Shown: one piece after another, positions 1 through 7,881 of the stretch
Numbering within the stretch: position 1 is the first letter of the stretch
Layout: every line of letters starts with the position of its first letter
Assembly (NCBI GenBank): GCA_023417285.1
Contig: JAEZFR010000258.1
Span: 1-11,366 of the forward strand
Length of the DNA: 11,366 nucleotides
Reading direction: 5' to 3'
Source of the DNA: Bacillota bacterium
Lineage (GTDB): Bacteria > Bacillota > Clostridia > Acetivibrionales > DSM-1351
Program-made: the position numbers and the translations under genes
The notes under the pieces: model-generated
Seen by the model: the letters and a program-made list of their open reading frames with translations, nothing else
What the model was told of the DNA's origin: nothing
The model's database searches: none

Positions 1-512
1 GTCCATACCTTGGAGTAGACGGTGTAAAGCCGTTTGTTGATGATTGTAAGCAGTTCAACAAAGGTATATTTGTACTTGTAAAGACCTCAAACAAGTCCTC
101 TGGACAATTGCAGGACTTGGTCACTCAGGACGGAAGAACAATATATGAAATAATGGCCTCCTATGTTGATGAATGGGGCAGTGAAGTAGTAGGAGAATAC
201 GGCTACAGCAGTGTTGGTGCAGTAGTTGGTGCTACCTATCCGGAGCAAGCCAAGAAGCTACGCCAAATAATGAAGAGAGCATATATTCTGGTACCAGGAT
301 ACGGCGCCCAGGGCGGAACTGCTACGGATTGTGCAAACTCCTTCAACGAGGACGGACTAGGCGCAATAGTGAACGCTTCAAGGAGTGTAATGTGCGCATA
401 TAAGTCGGACAGATGGAAAAAGGATTTCAGTGAGAAACAGTTTGCAGAGGCTGCAAGAGCTGAGGTTATTAGAATGAGAGATGATCTGAATAAAGAGATA
501 AATGCTAAGTAA
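1..512 (+). CDS. pyrF: Orotidine 5'-phosphate decarboxylase, group 2 type (C-terminal part)
   Basis: The reading frame is open from base 3 and ends at TAA 510-512, so 169 C-terminal residues are visible and the start lies outside the window. The enzyme decarboxylates OMP to UMP, the last step of de novo pyrimidine synthesis, in the cytoplasm. The visible part carries stretches typical of the longer group-2 PyrF proteins rather than the short E. coli type: PYLGVDGVKPF near the left edge, VKTSNKSSGQLQD, VGAVVGATYPEQ, and the phosphate-binding VPGYGAQGG followed by a degenerate tail. A TTG at 108 could be mistaken for the start, but the conserved sequence before it shows it is internal. carA follows after 84 nt with no terminator, so the two are probably co-transcribed. 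The family call is secure; the assignment to group 2 rests on recalled motifs. Confidence 0.95.
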   Translation, partial: PYLGVDGVKPFVDDCKQFNKGIFVLVKTSNKSSGQLQDLVTQDGRTIYEIMASYVDEWGSEVVGEYGYSSVGAVVGATYPEQAKKLRQIMKRAYILVPGYGAQGGTATDCANSFNEDGLGAIVNASRSVMCAYKSDRWKKDFSEKQFAEAARAEVIRMRDDLNKEINAK

Positions 513-596
513 TATGAGCAGTAGTAAGTGAGTATTAGAAGTTACATCACATCAAGTAGGTCTAAAGTAAAGGGACAGAAAATAAGAGGTGAAAGA

Positions 597-1670
597 ATGA
601 AGGCATTTTTGTTACTTGAAGATGGCACGGTTTTTGAGGGAAACGGCTTCGGGATGGAAGGCAAGGTTATTGGAGAGGTTGTTTTCAATACCGGTATGAC
701 AGGGTATCAGGAAGTATTAACAGACCCGTCCTATTGCGGACAGATTGTATGCATGACCTATCCGCTGATAGGGAATTATGGCGTAAATATTGATGATATA
801 GAATCATCAAAACCTCAGGTAAAGGGATTTATTGTAAGAGAGGTATGCAAGACCCCGAGCAATTGGAGATCCATTGAAGATTTGACTGACTACCTTAAGA
901 GAAATAACATCATTGGTCTAGAGGGTATTGATACAAGGGCGCTCACAAGAATATTAAGAGATAATGGTACAATGAGAGGCACTATTATTACTGGTGAATT
1001 GGGAGATGTTGAAGCTCAGCGAGCAAAGCTGTCAGACTACGTAATTAAGAATCCTGTACTTCAGGTAACAACTAAAGAAATCAAGCACTTTAAGGGAAAT
1101 GGATATAAAATTGCATTACTTGACTATGGATTAAAGCAGAATATTGTTCGTTCTCTTACAAAGCGTGGCTGCGAGGTGCTTATATACCCTGCAACTGCTA
1201 CAGCACAAGAGATTCTTTCCATTAATCCGGATGGTATAATGCTATCTAATGGACCGGGTGATCCTAAAGACTGTCAGCATCAGATTGATACTATAAGGAA
1301 GTTGGTAGGAAAGAAGCCAATGTTCGGGATTTGCCTTGGTCATCAGCTTACAGCACTGGCTCATAATGCTGATACAGAGAAGCTTAAATATGGGCACAGA
1401 GGAAGTAACCACCCAGTAAAGGACATTGAAAAGGACAAAACATATATTACTTCACAAAATCATGGATACACAATAATTGATGAAACATTGGACAGAGAAA
1501 CCATGGTAGTGAGCCACAGAAATATGAATGACGGTACAATAGAGGGAATTCGATACAAGAACGCACCGCTGTTTACAGTACAGTTCCACCCTGAGGCTTC
1601 ACCAGGGCCTGGCGATACTGCATATCTGTTTGATGAATTCATTCAGATGATCGCAGCTTCAAAGCAGTGA
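597..1670 (+). CDS. carA: Carbamoyl-phosphate synthase, small (glutaminase) subunit
   Basis: This 357-residue protein hydrolyses glutamine and passes ammonia to CarB for carbamoyl phosphate synthesis. The N-terminal CPSase small-chain domain is recognised by MKAFLLLEDGTVFEGNGFG and the NTGMTGYQEVLTDPSY block. The C-terminal class-I glutamine amidotransferase domain has the nucleophile elbow GICLGHQL with Cys246, and the rest of the triad, His331 and Glu333, in FHPEASPGP. The frame is open further upstream to a GTG at 528. I chose ATG 597 because AGAGGTGA at 585-592 is well placed before it and because homologues begin at this point. Length is normal for the family. The last codons contain a 12-base string that recurs in the gap before carB. 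Confidence 0.97.
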   Translation: MKAFLLLEDGTVFEGNGFGMEGKVIGEVVFNTGMTGYQEVLTDPSYCGQIVCMTYPLIGNYGVNIDDIESSKPQVKGFIVREVCKTPSNWRSIEDLTDYLKRNNIIGLEGIDTRALTRILRDNGTMRGTIITGELGDVEAQRAKLSDYVIKNPVLQVTTKEIKHFKGNGYKIALLDYGLKQNIVRSLTKRGCEVLIYPATATAQEILSINPDGIMLSNGPGDPKDCQHQIDTIRKLVGKKPMFGICLGHQLTALAHNADTEKLKYGHRGSNHPVKDIEKDKTYITSQNHGYTIIDETLDRETMVVSHRNMNDGTIEGIRYKNAPLFTVQFHPEASPGPGDTAYLFDEFIQMIAASKQ

Positions 1671-1718
1671 TTCTTAAAAGATGATAATGCTTGGAAGCGG
1701 TAGAAGGCTTCAAAGCAG
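1656..1718 (+). repeat. 12-bp direct repeat duplicated from the carA tail
   Basis: GCTTCAAAGCAG occurs at 1656-1667, inside the last codons of carA just before its stop, and again at 1707-1718 in the carA-carB gap. The copies are 51 bp apart and identical. The match is seen directly. That the second is a copy of the gene end is inference, supported by larger arrays of the same kind after other genes in this window. The 110-nt gap also holds short possible hairpins: GAAGC with GCTTC (1695-1710), GCAGGG 1715-1720 with CCCTGC 1734-1739, and CTGC 1736-1739 with GCAG 1746-1749. The last two share bases and so exclude one another. No U-tract follows any of them. Confidence 0.55.
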
Positions 1719-1780
1719 GGTTACTTATGCATGCCCTGCAAAAGTGCAGTGGCCACATTGATGAAAGGATGAAAAATAGT

Positions 1781-4700
1781 ATGCCAAGACGTAATGATAT
1801 ACACAAGGTACTGGTTATCGGTTCGGGTCCAATTATAATAGGTCAGGCTGCAGAGTTCGATTATGCGGGAACTCAGGCGTGCCGTGCGTTGAGAGAAGAA
1901 GGAATAGAGGTTGTACTGGTAAACAGCAATCCTGCAACAATAATGACAGATACAAACATCGCCGACAAGGTTTATATTGAACCTTTGAAGGCAGAGGTTG
2001 TAAAGAATATTATTAGAAAAGAAAAGCCTGATAGCATACTCCCAACCTTGGGAGGTCAGACAGGTCTTAACCTTGCAATGGAGCTTGCAGAGGACGGATT
2101 CCTTGAAGAGCAGGGTGTAAAGCTGCTTGGTACTGCAACCGAAGCTATCAAGATGGCAGAGGACAGACAGGATTTTAAGGATACAATGGAAAGGATAGGA
2201 GAGCCTTGTATCGCTAGTAAGGTTGTAAATACAATTGAGGATGCACTGGAATTTGCAGAAGAAATAGGTTATCCCGTAATTGTAAGACCTGCATACACTC
2301 TAGGTGGTACTGGTGGCGGCATTGTAAACAATGTTGAAGAATTAAAGGAAACAGGAGGCCATGGCTTGAGACTCAGCCGTGTTCACCAGGTACTTATAGA
2401 AAAATGTATCTCAGGCTGGAAGGAAATTGAGTATGAGGTAATGCGCGACAGTAAGGGAAATGTTATCACGGTATGTAACATGGAAAACATTGACCCTGTT
2501 GGGGTTCATACAGGAGACAGTATAGTTGTAGCACCCTCTCAGACTCTTGCTGATAAGGAATATCAGATGCTCAGAACTTCTGCTCTAAAGATAATATCTG
2601 CACTGGGAATTCAAGGAGGCTGTAACGTTCAGTATGCACTACACCCAACCAGCTTCGAATATGCCGTAATAGAGGTTAACCCGAGAGTAAGCCGTTCATC
2701 GGCCCTTGCTTCGAAGGCTACCGGGTATCCAATAGCAAAGGTGGCTACAAAGATAGCAATAGGCTATGGCTTGGACGAAATACAAAATGCCGTTACCGGA
2801 AAGACTTATGCATGCTTTGAGCCGACACTAGACTATGTGGTTGTAAAAATTCCAAAGTGGCCATTTGACAAATTTGTTAAGGCGAAGAGAACACTAGGAA
2901 CACAGATGAAGGCTACTGGTGAGGTGATGTCCATAAGCAGCTCATTTGAAGCGGCATTGATGAAGGCAATACGCTCACTTGAACTAGGAATCTTCACCTT
3001 GGGTCAGGATATCTATGCAAAGCTGGACGGGAATGTACTGGTCAAGAAGCTGCATGATATTAATGATGAAAGAATATTCGTGATTGCAGAGGCAATCAGA
3101 CGTTCAATAACACTTGAAGAAATACATGAAATAACAAAGATAGATTACTTCTTCCTATGCAAAATAAAAGAGCTGGTATTGATGGAAGAAAAGCTAAAGA
3201 CAGTTAATGGTATTGATGAGCTCAATAGCGAGTTGCTCACAAAGGCCAAAAAGATGGGCTTCACTGATGCAGTGATAGCAAAGCTTTCAGGCTGCGACGC
3301 AAAGGCTGTTACACAAAAGAGAAAGAACATGGGACTGGTGGCAGCATATAAAATGGTTGATACCTGTGCAGCAGAGTTTGAAGCTGCAACTCCATACTAC
3401 TATTCAACCTACGACAAGTTTTCTGAGGTAAAGGAATCGGATAAGGATAAAGTGCTGGTACTTGGTTCGGGCCCTATCAGAATAGGTCAGGGTATAGAGT
3501 TTGACTACTGCTCGGTTCATTCGGTGTGGGCATTAAAAGAGCTAGGCTTTGAGACAATTATAGCAAATAATAATCCTGAAACTGTAAGTACTGATTTCGA
3601 TACTGCTGACAGACTTTACTTTGAACCATTGACTCCTGAGGATGTTGCAAACCTCGTTGAGACTGAAAAGCCAGTGGGAGCAATTGTACAGTTTGGTGGT
3701 CAGACAGCAATTAAGCTCACTAAGTCACTGCACGATATGGGCGTAAAGATATTTGGTACAGAGCCAAAGGATATTGACGCAGCTGAGGATAGAGAGAAGT
3801 TTGACCAGATACTAGAAGAATGTAATATCCCAAGACCTGCAGGAAAGACAATATATACACTGGAGGAAGCATTAGAGGCTGCCAACAAATTAGGCTATCC
3901 TGTACTTGTGAGACCATCATATGTACTTGGTGGGCAGGGTATGGAAATAGCATATAACGATAGAGATATAGAGGAATTCATGGAGATTATCAATAGAACA
4001 GTGCAGGAGCATCCAATACTGGTTGATAAGTACATGATGGGTAAGGAAATTGAGGTTGATGCAATATGTGACGGTGAAAATATACTGATACCTGGAATTA
4101 TGGAACACTTAGAAAGAGCGGGAGTACACTCCGGTGACAGCATTTCAGTATATCCAACTCAGACCATCAGCGACAAGGTAAAAGAAGTGATAGTGGACTA
4201 TACAAAGAGATTGGCAAAAGCACTCAATGTAGTGGGTTTGGTAAACATTCAGTATGTTTTATATAACAATAATGTCTATGTAATAGAAGTTAATCCTAGG
4301 TCAAGCCGTACAGTACCTTATATCAGTAAGGTTACAGGCATACCAATGGTAAACCTCGCAACAAAGGTTATGTTTGGAAAGAAATTAACAGACTTCAAAT
4401 TTGGAACAGGCCTTTATAAAGAGCCAAAGTATGTATCGGTAAAAGCTCCTGTGTTCTCGTTTGAAAAATTACACGATGTTGATACAAGTCTCGGCCCTGA
4501 AATGAAGTCAACAGGAGAGGTGCTGGGTATAGCGGATAACTTCCCAGAGGCATTATATAAGGCAATAGTTGCTTCAAACTTCAAGCTGCCAAAGGTGGAA
4601 GAGGGCATACTAATGACTGTCAGAGATACCGATAAGCCTGAGTTGATACATCTTGCAGAAGAATTTGAAAAGCTGGGCTTTACACTGTACGGTACGGGAA

Positions 4701-4999
4701 AAACTGCGCACATGCTGAATAGCTTTGGAATAGCTACAAATGCAGTAAAGAAGATTGATGATGGCTCACCAAACATTCTTGATTTGATACAATCAGGCAA
4801 AATAGGTATGATTATCAATACAGCTACAAAGGGAAGAAAGCCCGAAAGAGATGGCTTCAAGATAAGAAGAAAGGCTGTTGAAATGTCTATACCATGCCTG
4901 ACCTCCCTAGATACTGCCGAAGCAGTACTGAAGTGCTTGAAGCTTGGCAAGACCGAGGGACAGCTGGGAGTGCTCAACTTGAGCATATTTGAGGAGTAG
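1781..4999 (+). CDS. carB: Carbamoyl-phosphate synthase, large subunit
   Basis: This 1072-residue protein makes carbamoyl phosphate from bicarbonate, ammonia delivered by CarA, and two ATP. It shows the expected internal duplication. The first synthetase half starts with VLVIGSGPIIIGQAAEFDY near residues 10-28. The second starts with VLVLGSGPIRIGQGIEFDY from residue 558. Each half has an ATP-grasp region with NPRVSRSSALASK or NPRSSRTVPYISK near its end. A C-terminal MGS-like allosteric domain covers roughly residues 935-1072, including LYGTGKTAHML. The frame is open upstream to a TTG at 1691, but family members begin M-P-x-R-x-D-I as at ATG 1781. AAAGGA at 1764-1769 can serve as ribosome binding site, with slightly long spacing. 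The stop codon overlaps the pyrK ribosome binding site. Confidence 0.97.
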   Translation: MPRRNDIHKVLVIGSGPIIIGQAAEFDYAGTQACRALREEGIEVVLVNSNPATIMTDTNIADKVYIEPLKAEVVKNIIRKEKPDSILPTLGGQTGLNLAMELAEDGFLEEQGVKLLGTATEAIKMAEDRQDFKDTMERIGEPCIASKVVNTIEDALEFAEEIGYPVIVRPAYTLGGTGGGIVNNVEELKETGGHGLRLSRVHQVLIEKCISGWKEIEYEVMRDSKGNVITVCNMENIDPVGVHTGDSIVVAPSQTLADKEYQMLRTSALKIISALGIQGGCNVQYALHPTSFEYAVIEVNPRVSRSSALASKATGYPIAKVATKIAIGYGLDEIQNAVTGKTYACFEPTLDYVVVKIPKWPFDKFVKAKRTLGTQMKATGEVMSISSSFEAALMKAIRSLELGIFTLGQDIYAKLDGNVLVKKLHDINDERIFVIAEAIRRSITLEEIHEITKIDYFFLCKIKELVLMEEKLKTVNGIDELNSELLTKAKKMGFTDAVIAKLSGCDAKAVTQKRKNMGLVAAYKMVDTCAAEFEAATPYYYSTYDKFSEVKESDKDKVLVLGSGPIRIGQGIEFDYCSVHSVWALKELGFETIIANNNPETVSTDFDTADRLYFEPLTPEDVANLVETEKPVGAIVQFGGQTAIKLTKSLHDMGVKIFGTEPKDIDAAEDREKFDQILEECNIPRPAGKTIYTLEEALEAANKLGYPVLVRPSYVLGGQGMEIAYNDRDIEEFMEIINRTVQEHPILVDKYMMGKEIEVDAICDGENILIPGIMEHLERAGVHSGDSISVYPTQTISDKVKEVIVDYTKRLAKALNVVGLVNIQYVLYNNNVYVIEVNPRSSRTVPYISKVTGIPMVNLATKVMFGKKLTDFKFGTGLYKEPKYVSVKAPVFSFEKLHDVDTSLGPEMKSTGEVLGIADNFPEALYKAIVASNFKLPKVEEGILMTVRDTDKPELIHLAEEFEKLGFTLYGTGKTAHMLNSFGIATNAVKKIDDGSPNILDLIQSGKIGMIINTATKGRKPERDGFKIRRKAVEMSIPCLTSLDTAEAVLKCLKLGKTEGQLGVLNLSIFEE

Positions 5000-5007
5000 G
5001 AGGAATT

Positions 5008-5784
5008 ATGTCTAAGGTTTTTAGTGAATGGGTTTTAAAAACTGAAGAACTATGCAGCGGAGTATTCAAAATGATAATTAAGTCAGATGAAATTGCTTCA
5101 ACTGCCAGACCGGGACAATTCGTAAATATAAAATGCGGTGGAATGGATGCATTTTTAAGACGACCAATCAGTATTTGTGATGTGGACAAAGAACAAGGCA
5201 CCTTTACATTGGTCATACAGGTTAAAGGAAAGGGAACAGAATTACTTTGTCATGGTGCTTGTGAAAAGGTTGATATCCTTGCACCGCTTGGAAAGCCATT
5301 TCATATAGATAGTAACTATAAGAAGGTGTGCGTAGTAGGAGGTGGAATAGGAACCTTTCCACTGCTGTATCTGCTAAAAAGCATGCCAGACTCAAAGTGC
5401 ACAGCACTTTTGGGCTTCAGAACCAAGGCTGCTGTTGTACTTGAGGAGGAATTTTCAGCAGCAACAGATGTGCTGAGAATTGCAACAGATGACGGTTCCA
5501 ACGGAACAAAGGCATTTGTTACTGAACTGCTAGAAAAGGCGATTTCAGAAGACAGGCCTGACATAATATATACCTGCGGACCGAGTATTATGATGCAAAA
5601 GGTAGCAAAAATAGCCGAAGCAAATGGCATACCTTGTCAGGTGTCTATGGAGCAAAGAATGGGCTGCGGAATAGGAGCATGCCTGGTTTGCGCTTGCAAG
5701 ACTAAGAAGGGCGACGACTTTGAGTACAGCCATGTCTGCAAGGACGGACCGGTATTCTGGAGCACAGATGTGTGCTGGGAGTAA
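5008..5784 (+). CDS. pyrK: Dihydroorotate dehydrogenase B, electron-transfer subunit
   Basis: PyrK (258 residues) carries FAD and a [2Fe-2S] cluster and passes electrons from PyrD to NAD+. The N-terminal ferredoxin-reductase-like FAD domain has the flavin motif RRPIS at residues 51-55. The NAD-binding part has VGGGIG at residues 110-115. The C-terminal cluster ligands are Cys220, Cys225, Cys228 and Cys244 (C-x4-C-x2-C-x15-C), with an extra non-ligand Cys at 230. Length is normal. AGGAGG at 4998-5003 overlaps the carB stop codon, which suggests translational coupling to carB. The final codons (GTG TGC TGG GAG TAA) resemble the repeated motif in the gap behind the gene. Confidence 0.96.
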   Translation: MSKVFSEWVLKTEELCSGVFKMIIKSDEIASTARPGQFVNIKCGGMDAFLRRPISICDVDKEQGTFTLVIQVKGKGTELLCHGACEKVDILAPLGKPFHIDSNYKKVCVVGGGIGTFPLLYLLKSMPDSKCTALLGFRTKAAVVLEEEFSAATDVLRIATDDGSNGTKAFVTELLEKAISEDRPDIIYTCGPSIMMQKVAKIAEANGIPCQVSMEQRMGCGIGACLVCACKTKKGDDFEYSHVCKDGPVFWSTDVCWE

Positions 5785-6037
5785 GTGCGGATAAAATGTG
5801 CAAGAAATTGATTGAGTGCTGAAAACAGGTGCGGTGAGACTGCTAGTGTAGATAACTGGTTGGTGCCGAATAACTGGCTGAGTGCAACGGGTAAGGGCGC
5901 ATTGATGGATTTGGGAGATACTGACTAAGTGCGGTGTAGAAAACTGGTGAGGTGATACTGCTAGCGCAGAAAACTGGTTGGGCGCTGAATAACCGATTGG
6001 GTGCAACGGGTAAGGGCGTTTAGATTGATATGGGTGC
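5772..6037 (+). repeat. Degenerate tandem repeat filling the pyrK-pyrD gap
   Basis: The 311-nt gap between pyrK and pyrD is almost entirely repetitive. At the large scale two imperfect tandem copies, about 5807-5919 and 5920-6037, share ACTGCTAG (5839 and 5957) and the identical 18-mer GTGCAACGGGTAAGGGCG (5882 and 6001), an offset of 113-119. At the small scale both are built of subunits starting GTGC followed by roughly 9-15 nt rich in GAATAACTGG. GTGC occurs at 5772 (inside pyrK), 5785, 5798, 5816, 5829, 5863, 5882, 5929, 6001 and 6034. The pyrK stop context GAGTAAGTGCGG (5779-5790) recurs as GACTAAGTGCGG at 5924-5935, differing at one base. No conserved protein is encoded on either strand. 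Confidence 0.85.
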
Positions 6038-6053
6038 ATTAATTTTTTGCACC
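6033..6053 (+). other. Short hairpin before pyrD
   Basis: GGTGCA (6033-6038) pairs perfectly with TGCACC (6048-6053) around a 9-nt loop, 43 nt upstream of the pyrD start. No U-run follows, so it is not an obvious terminator. It may be a chance product of the GTGC-rich repeat in front of it, or a processing or stability element in the operon mRNA. Confidence 0.3.
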
Positions 6054-6095
6054 GCTAAGATAAAATTTACTTGAGGGGCTTGAGAGGAATTAAAC

Positions 6096-7007
6096 ATGAT
6101 AGATTTGAGTGTAAATATAGCTGGAGTTAAATTCAATAATCCCGTTATAATGGCTTCAGGTACTTATGGTTTCGGTAAGGAATATGGCGAATATATTGAC
6201 CTGAACAAGCTTGGAGGAATATCTGTAAAGGGACTTACTCTTCTTGAGAGGAAGGGTAATCCACCTCCTAGAATAGCAGAAACACCATCTGGAATTCTGA
6301 ACAGCGTTGGGCTTCAGAATCCAGGAGTACAGGTGTTTAAGCAACAGTACATGCCTTTTTTGAAAGGATATGATACCAGGATTATTGCTAATATTGCAGG
6401 AAACACGATAGAGGATTACTGTGAAATGGCAGAAATACTGGGTGATAGCGGTGTTGATGCTATAGAGCTGAATGTTTCCTGCCCCAACGTCAAGGCAGGC
6501 TGCCTTGCATTTGGCACTACACCTCAAGGTATTGCAGAAATAACTAGGTCAGTGAAGAAATATTGTAAGCAGCCACTTATTGTGAAGCTTACTCCGAATG
6601 TAGCTGATATCAAGTCCATTGCAAAGGCTGCGGAGGATGAAGGTGCGGATGCAGTTTCACTTATAAATACCCTGTTAGGAATGGCTATAGATATTCATAG
6701 GAAGAAACCAGTTCTCGCGAATAACTTTGGAGGGTTGTCAGGACCGGCAGTGAAGCCCGTAGCAGTGAGAATGGTATATGAGGTAGCAAACACTGTAAAT
6801 ATTCCCGTAATTGGGATGGGTGGAATTGCTACTGCTGAGGATGCAATAGAATTTCTGCTTGCAGGAGCGTCCGCAATAATGGTTGGAACTGCAAATTTTG
6901 TTGATCCATTAGTCCCAGAAAAAATAATTAACGGAATTGTAGAGTATCTGAAACAAAATAATTATAATAATATATATAGTGTGATTGGGAAACTTGAAAT
7001 GAATTAG
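6096..7007 (+). CDS. pyrD: Dihydroorotate dehydrogenase B (NAD+), catalytic subunit
   Basis: This 303-residue FMN-containing TIM barrel oxidises dihydroorotate to orotate and works with PyrK as a class 1B enzyme. Visible marks are the N-terminal NPVIMASGTYGFG, the orotate/FMN loop LNSVGLQNPG, and the active-site loop ELNVSCPNVK with the catalytic base Cys129, a Cys being usual in class 1. VKLTPN follows, then the FMN-phosphate loop VIGMGGI (about residues 238-244) with AGASAIMVGTA. The adjacent pyrK confirms class 1B. AGAGGA at 6083-6088 lies 7 nt before ATG 6096. The gap in front is a repeat array, so this is the first gene of the operon separated from its neighbour by more than about 110 nt. 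Confidence 0.97.
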   Translation: MIDLSVNIAGVKFNNPVIMASGTYGFGKEYGEYIDLNKLGGISVKGLTLLERKGNPPPRIAETPSGILNSVGLQNPGVQVFKQQYMPFLKGYDTRIIANIAGNTIEDYCEMAEILGDSGVDAIELNVSCPNVKAGCLAFGTTPQGIAEITRSVKKYCKQPLIVKLTPNVADIKSIAKAAEDEGADAVSLINTLLGMAIDIHRKKPVLANNFGGLSGPAVKPVAVRMVYEVANTVNIPVIGMGGIATAEDAIEFLLAGASAIMVGTANFVDPLVPEKIINGIVEYLKQNNYNNIYSVIGKLEMN

Positions 7008-7046
7008 CTCTATATTCGTACTATTTTTTATAAGGGAGGTTATCAC

Positions 7047-7745
7047 ATGAAAACGCGACTGATTTTTGTACGTCATGCAGAAGCAGAAGGAAATATTGGC
7101 AGGATATTTCATGGTTGGTACGATAGTCATATAACTGAAAAGGGGCACAAGCAGGCGAAAATGGCAGCACAGAGACTAGAAAACGTACCTATAGATGTGC
7201 TTTATTCCAGCAGCCTTACTAGGACACTTGAGACAGCTCAATATATTGCTGATATAAAGAAGCTTAGTATTATAAAGACTGATAAGCTCAAAGAGATTAA
7301 TGGTGGTGATTGGGAAAACAGGGCGTGGGATGACCTGCCCCAGCTATATCCACAAGAAAATTTCACATGGGAAAATGAGCCCCATATTCATCAGATGCCA
7401 AATGGTGAAAGCATGGAAGAGTTCTACAATAGATTAATGTCAGAGGTAATGTACATCATCAAGCAAAACAGGGGCAGGAATATTTGCATAGTAACTCATG
7501 GAACTGCAATAAGAGCAATGCTTTGCAGGTTTTATAATGAATGCCTTGAGCACATGAAAAATATTTACTGGCATGACAATACTTCCATTACAATAGTTGA
7601 TTTTGACGATGAAAAGGATGAATTTGAAGTATTGATGGAAGGTGACGCCGAACACTTGGGATTTGAAATGAGCACTGTAAAGAATCAGGCTTGGTGGCTA
7701 CAGGAAATGGAAGAGAAAAAGCTTAAGAACAAGATAGATATTTAG
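7047..7745 (+). CDS. Histidine phosphatase family protein (phosphoglycerate-mutase-like)
   Basis: This 232-residue soluble protein belongs to the histidine phosphatase (branch 1) superfamily. FVRHAEAEGN holds the Arg9-His10 catalytic pair in which His10 is phosphorylated. Arg59 in SLTRTLETA, Glu83 in LKEINGGDW, and the second catalytic His151 in IVTHGTAIRA complete the usual active site. Known relatives include CobC-type alpha-ribazole phosphatases, PhoE-like phosphatases and cofactor-dependent phosphoglycerate mutases. The sequence alone does not give the substrate. It lies between pyrD (39 nt behind) and the phosphoribosyltransferase gene in the same direction, so co-expression with UMP synthesis is likely; a role for it there is only inference. 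AGGGAGGT at 7033-7040 is a strong ribosome binding site for ATG 7047. The last codons and stop (ATA GAT ATT TAG) begin a tandem repeat. Confidence 0.9.
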   Translation: MKTRLIFVRHAEAEGNIGRIFHGWYDSHITEKGHKQAKMAAQRLENVPIDVLYSSSLTRTLETAQYIADIKKLSIIKTDKLKEINGGDWENRAWDDLPQLYPQENFTWENEPHIHQMPNGESMEEFYNRLMSEVMYIIKQNRGRNICIVTHGTAIRAMLCRFYNECLEHMKNIYWHDNTSITIVDFDDEKDEFEVLMEGDAEHLGFEMSTVKNQAWWLQEMEEKKLKNKIDI

Positions 7746-7850
7746 ATTGATATTTAGATGATATTTAGATTGATATTTAGATTGATATTTAGATTGATAT
7801 TTAGAGGATATTTAGTTAGATATCTAGATGATATTTAGTTAGATAACTAG
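7734..7850 (+). repeat. 11/12-bp tandem repeat starting in the phosphatase gene tail
   Basis: The gene ends ATA GAT ATT TAG (7734-7745). Nine units follow without a break: ATTGATATTTAG (7746-7757), ATGATATTTAG (7758-7768), ATTGATATTTAG three times (7769-7804), AGGATATTTAG (7805-7815), TTAGATATCTAG (7816-7827), ATGATATTTAG (7828-7838) and TTAGATAACTAG (7839-7850). Each unit ends in TAG like the gene. Early units are almost identical and later ones diverge. The array fills the gap up to the ribosome binding site (GAGAGG, 7865-7870) of the next gene. Mixed 11- and 12-nt units place the repeated TAGs in more than one frame. Confidence 0.95.
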
Positions 7851-7881
7851 ATAGAAACTTAAGAGAGAGGACTTGAATGTA

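Noticed and set aside
528..596. Upstream GTG start for carA
   Set aside because: The 23 extra residues are not typical of CarA, and a good ribosome binding site directly precedes ATG 597.
1691..1780. Upstream TTG start for carB
   Set aside because: The extra 30 codons cover a repeat and hairpin region. CarB proteins begin at the position of ATG 1781.
4414..4986. Minus-strand open frame of 190 codons inside carB
   Set aside because: It lies wholly antisense to the conserved allosteric end of CarB and has no recognisable domain or ribosome binding site.
5545..6039. Minus-strand open frame of 164 codons over the pyrK end and the following repeat
   Set aside because: It is antisense to pyrK and to a repeat array, its peptide is low in complexity and matches no family I recognise. 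The open frame follows from base composition and repetition.
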